Positions 60,572 through 64,000 of a DNA stretch of 64,000 nucleotides are shown here, piece by piece. The stretch's first letter is position 1, and every line of letters starts with the position of its first letter. Source of the stretch: Verrucomicrobiota bacterium (lineage in GTDB: Bacteria > Verrucomicrobiota > Verrucomicrobiia > Palsa-1439); contig VHCW01000012.1 in assembly GCA_016871575.1 (NCBI GenBank), positions 1 through 64,000 of the forward strand, written 5' to 3'. Made by a program: the position numbers and the translations under genes. Under the pieces are notes generated by a model. That model was not told where the DNA came from. It saw nothing but the letters and a program-made list of their open reading frames with translations, and made no database searches.

Positions 60572-61971
60572 ATCAGTCCCGCAGAGAGTTCTTCAAGACT
60601 TCCATGATCGGCGCCGCCGGTGCTTTCGTGTTCCCCACCATCATCCCGGCGCGCGTGCTCGGCGCCGACGCGCCCAGCAAGAAAGTGAACATTCTCCAGA
60701 TTGGTTGCGGACGCATTGCCCGCAGCATGGACATGCCGGGCATTCTCAAGCAGGACGCCGCCCGGATGGTTGCCGTCTGCGACGTTGATTCCATCCGCGC
60801 AGCCGACGCCAAGAAGGTTGTCGAGGAGTTCTACGCCAAGAAGGGCATCACGCTCGACGTGAAAACCTACGGCGATTATCGCGGGGCGTTGCAGCGAACG
60901 GACATTGACGCCGTCGCGCTCAGCACGCCTGACCACTGGCATGCGCAGCCGATGATCGAGGCGGCGCTTGCCGGCAAGGACATTTACGTCCAGAAACCAT
61001 TCACGATGACGCTGGTTGAAGGACGCGCCGCGAGCAACATCATCCGCAAGAAAAAACTCATGTTCCAGATCGGCAGCCAGCAGCGGTCGAACCCCGGTTT
61101 CCGCATGGCCTGCGAAGTCGTCCGCAACGGCCGCATCGGCAAGCTCCACACCGTCAAGGTCGGCCTGCCCGTGGATCCCGCCGGCGGCAGCACGGAGAAG
61201 ATGCCGGTTCCCTCCAACCTCAACTACGACATGTGGCTCGGCTCGACCCCCCTCGCGCCGTACAACGAAGACCGCGTCCACTCGCAGAACAAGGACTCGA
61301 AGAAGCGCTACGGCGACCGGCCCGGCTGGTTGCGGATTGATTCGTACTGTCTCGGCATGATCACCGGCTGGGGCGCGCATCACGTGGACATCGCGCATTG
61401 GGGCATGGGCACCGAGATGACCGGTCCCATCGCGGTCGAAGGCAAAGCCGAGTTCCCCGCCAGCGGCCTCTGGAACGTCCACGGCCCGTATCACGCCGAG
61501 GCGAAATACGCCAATGGCGTCACGCTCATCATTGACAATACCTTTGATGTCGGCGTCCGCTTCGAAGGCTCCGACGGCTGGGTGTTCGTCACGCGCGGCG
61601 CGGAGAAAATCACCGCCAGCGATCCGAGCACGGGCAAGAAGGGAAAGAAATCGCTCGACGCCAGCAACCCCGACATCTTCAAGCAACCGCGCGGCGCCAA
61701 GGACATCAAGCTCCACGTCAGCCCCAAGGACGACCATCATCTCGACTGGATCACCAGCATTCTCACCCGCAAACCCGCCGCCACGTCGCCGGAGCAGGCG
61801 CATCGTTCCAACAGCGCCTGCATCGTCCCGTGGATTGCCATGAAACTCGGGCGCAAACTCAAATGGGACTCGAAGGCCGAGAAGTTCATTGGGGACGACA
61901 CGGCGAACTCGATGCTCTCACGCGCCGAGCGCGCTCCCTACGGAATCCAAAAACTCGTAAAGAAAGCCTAA
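60568..61971 (+). CDS. Tat-exported Gfo/Idh/MocA family oxidoreductase
   Basis: 467 residues. Tat signal SRREFFKTSMIGAAGAFVFP; NAD-binding VNILQIGCGRIARSM; EKP equivalent VQKPFTMTLVEG with Lys kept; substrate domain with GMITGWGAHHVDIAHWGMG, as in other large exported members of the PVC group. AAGGAG lies 8 nt upstream and the ATG overlaps the ThuA stop, so ThuA and this enzyme are made together. Likely to work with ThuA on an extracytoplasmic sugar. Confidence 0.9.
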   Translation: MNQSRREFFKTSMIGAAGAFVFPTIIPARVLGADAPSKKVNILQIGCGRIARSMDMPGILKQDAARMVAVCDVDSIRAADAKKVVEEFYAKKGITLDVKTYGDYRGALQRTDIDAVALSTPDHWHAQPMIEAALAGKDIYVQKPFTMTLVEGRAASNIIRKKKLMFQIGSQQRSNPGFRMACEVVRNGRIGKLHTVKVGLPVDPAGGSTEKMPVPSNLNYDMWLGSTPLAPYNEDRVHSQNKDSKKRYGDRPGWLRIDSYCLGMITGWGAHHVDIAHWGMGTEMTGPIAVEGKAEFPASGLWNVHGPYHAEAKYANGVTLIIDNTFDVGVRFEGSDGWVFVTRGAEKITASDPSTGKKGKKSLDASNPDIFKQPRGAKDIKLHVSPKDDHHLDWITSILTRKPAATSPEQAHRSNSACIVPWIAMKLGRKLKWDSKAEKFIGDDTANSMLSRAERAPYGIQKLVKKA

Positions 61972-63317
61972 TGAAAACAACCATCCTACTCACCACACTC
62001 ATCGCCATGCCAACACTCGCTGCCGAAATCAAAGAAGTCCGACTGATGACACTCGATCCGGGGCATTTCCACGCCTCGCTCGTCCAGAAGGAAATGTACC
62101 CACAGGTCAACCCCGTCGTGCACGTCTATGCGCCGGGCGGCCCCGAGCTGGAACAGCACCTCAAACGCATCGAGCTGTTCAACACCCGCTCCGAAAACCC
62201 CACGCGCTGGGAACAAAAAATCCATACCGGCCGCGATTTCCTCGCCAAGATGCTCAAGGAAAAACCTGGCAACGTCGTCGTCATCTCCGGCAACAACGCC
62301 AAGAAAGCCCAGTACATCCTCGCCTGCATCCAGGCCGGCCTGAATGTGCTCGCCGACAAACCGATGGCCATCACGCCCGCCGACTTCCGGCTCCTCGAAA
62401 AGGCATTCGTCGAGGCGCGCAAACGCGGCGTGTTCCTCTACGACATCATGACCGAGCGCTATGAGATCACCACCATCCTCCAGCGTGAATTGTCCCGTCA
62501 TGCCACCGTCTTTGGCCGTCTCGAAGACGGCTCGCCCGACAATCCCGCCATCACCAAGGAAAGCGTCCACTACTACTCCAAGCTCGTCGCCGGCAAACCG
62601 CTCGTCCGGCCGCCGTGGTTTTACGACGTGAAACAACAGGGCGAAGGCATCGTGGACGTCACCACGCACCTCGTGGACATGATCCAGTGGGAATGTTTCC
62701 CCGGTCAGGCGCTCCATCCGCGCGAAGTCAATGTGCTCAGCGCCCGTCGCTGGCAGACGCCCATCACCCTCGCCGAATTCCAGAAGACCACCGGCTTCGA
62801 TCGTTTCCCCGATTACCTGAAACCGAACATTGACTCCAAGAACGTCCTGCAAGTCCATTGCAACGGCGCGTTTGTCTATACGCTCCGCAGCGTCCACGCA
62901 AAAATCTCCGTCGAATGGAAGCACGAAGCCCCGCCCGGCACCGGCGACACCCATTATTCCATGATGCGCGGCACCAAGGCCGCCCTCGTCATCCGGCAGG
63001 GACAAGAACAAAACTACAAGCCGATCCTCTACGTCGAGAAACGAACGCGGACCTCCGACGACGAATTCGAGCGCGCCCTCCGCATCGCCGTCGGCAAGAT
63101 CGCCAATGAATGGCCCGGCATCGAGGCCAGGAAAAACGCCGCCGGCTGGGAGATCGTCGTCCCCGACAAATACAAGGTCGGACACGAAGCCCACTTCGCG
63201 CAGGTCACCCGGAAATACCTTGAGTACCTCGCCACCGGCCGGATGATCGACTGGGAAGTGCCCAACATGATCACCAAGTACAGTACGATCATGCGCGCCT
63301 ACAAACTCAGCCGGTAA
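61971..63317 (+). CDS. Exported putative oxidoreductase (Gfo/Idh N-domain with Oxidoreductase_C-type C-domain)
   Basis: 448 residues. Short signal peptide MKTTILLTTLIAMPTLA, then a Rossmann-like domain opening with RLMTLDPGHFHASLVQK instead of a glycine-rich GxGxxG. The EKP equivalent NVLADKPMAI has its Lys; the C-terminal portion (FQKTTGFDRFPDYLKPNIDS, KYLEYLATGRMIDWEVP) fits the putative oxidoreductase C-terminal family. The missing glycine loop suggests it may not bind NAD in the usual way. TAATG overlap with the upstream gene; third gene of the ThuA operon. Confidence 0.85.
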   Translation: MKTTILLTTLIAMPTLAAEIKEVRLMTLDPGHFHASLVQKEMYPQVNPVVHVYAPGGPELEQHLKRIELFNTRSENPTRWEQKIHTGRDFLAKMLKEKPGNVVVISGNNAKKAQYILACIQAGLNVLADKPMAITPADFRLLEKAFVEARKRGVFLYDIMTERYEITTILQRELSRHATVFGRLEDGSPDNPAITKESVHYYSKLVAGKPLVRPPWFYDVKQQGEGIVDVTTHLVDMIQWECFPGQALHPREVNVLSARRWQTPITLAEFQKTTGFDRFPDYLKPNIDSKNVLQVHCNGAFVYTLRSVHAKISVEWKHEAPPGTGDTHYSMMRGTKAALVIRQGQEQNYKPILYVEKRTRTSDDEFERALRIAVGKIANEWPGIEARKNAAGWEIVVPDKYKVGHEAHFAQVTRKYLEYLATGRMIDWEVPNMITKYSTIMRAYKLSR

Positions 63318-63667
63318 CCTGCGCTGTTGTCGTCTTGCCGTCGTGAAATGTTCCGGTTTGTCGAAGACGGCGTTTGCCGCGCACAACAGCGGCGTCTCGC
63401 AGCTTCGGCTCCGCTTCGCTTGGCTTTTTCCGGTGGCGCAAGCGTCCCTGCTTGCGCAGCCAAAGGCTTTTGCCTTCCAGAAGGCTCCGTCGCCGCGTTC
63501 ATGTTCCGGATGGCGACGATTGTTCTGACAGTTGTTGGGGACGTGGAGTGAAATGCCCAACATGTTCGCGGCCATCGTCAAGTTGATGTAGGACAAGGTG
63601 CGGGGCAAACAGCGTGTCGTCTCCTCTCATGCCCAAGCCACACGTCCGGCTTATCCCCCGCTCGTGG
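63318..63667. other. Gene-free stretch with repeats
   Basis: No supportable gene. It contains an inverted pair GGCGCAAGCGTCC/GCTTGCGCAGCC near 63440 and a low-complexity CTTCGGCTCCGCTTCGCTTGGC run. The segment 63345-63440 resembles, in reverse complement, the spacer at 28010-28062 beside carA fragment B (shared AATGTTCCGGTTTG, GGCGTCTCGC). Confidence 0.4.
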
Positions 63668-63711
63668 CAGTCGCGGCTTTTTGTTATAATTATAACAAAA
63701 AGCTGCGACTG
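63668..63711. repeat. Long palindrome, copy 2 (overlaps a gene end)
   Basis: Same 42-bp sequence as at 38158-38199 except one G for A in the left arm (a G-T opposition), extended by one C-G pair. The left half overlies the end of the macro-domain gene and supplies its stop codon. Confidence 0.92.
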
Positions 63712-64000
63712 TGTTCTTTGGGAATCTGGCCGTTTGGCTGGGAAGATGGCGCTTCGCCCGCGTCAGATCGTGCCGCTGCGAATGCCTGATGCGTCGGCGC
63801 GTCGTAGAGGCAGAAGATCACGCGCTCCAGTTTCGTTGAGCCACGCAGGTGCTCCGCCGCTTCCGCCAACATCAGCTTCGCGGCGCGCTTGACGGGAAAC
63901 CGATAAATACCCGTGCTGATCGCCGGGAACGCGATGGACTTCAACCCTTTCTCGTCCGCCAACGCGAGCGAGTTGCGAATGGAGCGGCGCAGCTTGTTGT
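63690..64000 (-). CDS. Macro-domain (ADP-ribose/O-acetyl-ADP-ribose binding) protein, C-terminal part
   Basis: Partial: the gene continues past the right edge. Seen are about 103 C-terminal residues: GLKSIAFPAISTGIYRFP is the macro-domain phosphate loop, followed by KRAAKLMLAEAAEHLRG and VIFCLYDAPTHQAFAAA, the usual domain end. Macro domains hydrolyse O-acetyl-ADP-ribose or bind ADP-ribose. After the domain end an extra tail of about 25 residues runs into the long palindrome. The last residues SRSFLL and the TAA stop are encoded by that element, so the original 3' end was probably replaced. Confidence 0.85.
   Translation of the reverse strand, partial: NKLRRSIRNSLALADEKGLKSIAFPAISTGIYRFPVKRAAKLMLAEAAEHLRGSTKLERVIFCLYDAPTHQAFAAARSDAGEAPSSQPNGQIPKEHSRSFLL

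Overview
The window (about 60% G+C, densely coded on both strands) looks like the chromosome of a polysaccharide-degrading bacterium of the PVC superphylum, most likely a verrucomicrobial or kiritimatiellotal lineage. The reasons are several exported sulfatases, two of them with C-terminal HEAT-like repeats; an HzsA-related di-haem protein; ThuA, DUF1080 and Tat-exported Gfo/Idh/MocA proteins; and GH127, GH172, PL11 and beta-helix proteins. This placement is inferred from gene content. No rRNA, tRNA, CRISPR array, integrase or transposase is visible.

Layout. 0-5 kb: sugar porter plus two tandem parallel beta-helix paralogues. 5-8 kb: a terpene-cyclase-fold exported protein divergent from an NfeD protease-slipin pair. 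8-23 kb: carbohydrate genes (TIM-barrel hydrolase, Gfo/Idh, DUF1080, PL11-like lyase, GH95-like protein, sugar-nucleotide epimerase, a 1246-residue propeller-GH2 fusion, amidohydrolase) with a Ppx/GppA phosphatase among them. 23-26 kb: a translationally coupled minus-strand operon DUF350 - small exported protein - YgiC/YjfC-type ATP-grasp - DUF4178. 26-29 kb: GmhB, SOUL lipoprotein, and a PemK-type toxin-antitoxin pair between two copies of a carA 3' end. 29-48 kb: a long minus-strand block of sulfatases, GH127, SGNH esterase, beta-helix, HzsA-like and GH99-like genes, with a RelE-type toxin-antitoxin pair and several broken gene remnants. 48-54 kb: pyrR-pyrB-pyrC behind a PyrR attenuator, then toxin-antitoxin genes, then carA. 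54-63 kb: more oxidoreductases, GH172, an APC-UspA fusion, ThuA. The right edge cuts a macro-domain gene.

The carbohydrate genes fit one theme, import and dismantling of pectin-like or sulfated glycans: lyase and glycosidases cut, sulfatases and the esterase remove decorations, Tat-exported Gfo/Idh enzymes may oxidise released sugars, and the sugar porter imports monosaccharides. Operons are tightly packed with ATGA/GTGA stop-start overlaps.

Three genome-scale features stand out. (1) The first genes of most transcription units have a sigma70-like -35/-10 pair ending only 6-11 nt before the start codon, predicting leaderless mRNAs. (2) The window is full of GTAG-type REP/REPIN hairpins and long loopless palindromes. 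Two REPINs lie inside open reading frames and are translated, and two other elements supply stop codons. (3) Toxin-antitoxin genes or remnants are repeatedly next to carA or pieces of carA, including a 102-bp direct repeat of the carA 3' end on both sides of a toxin-antitoxin pair.
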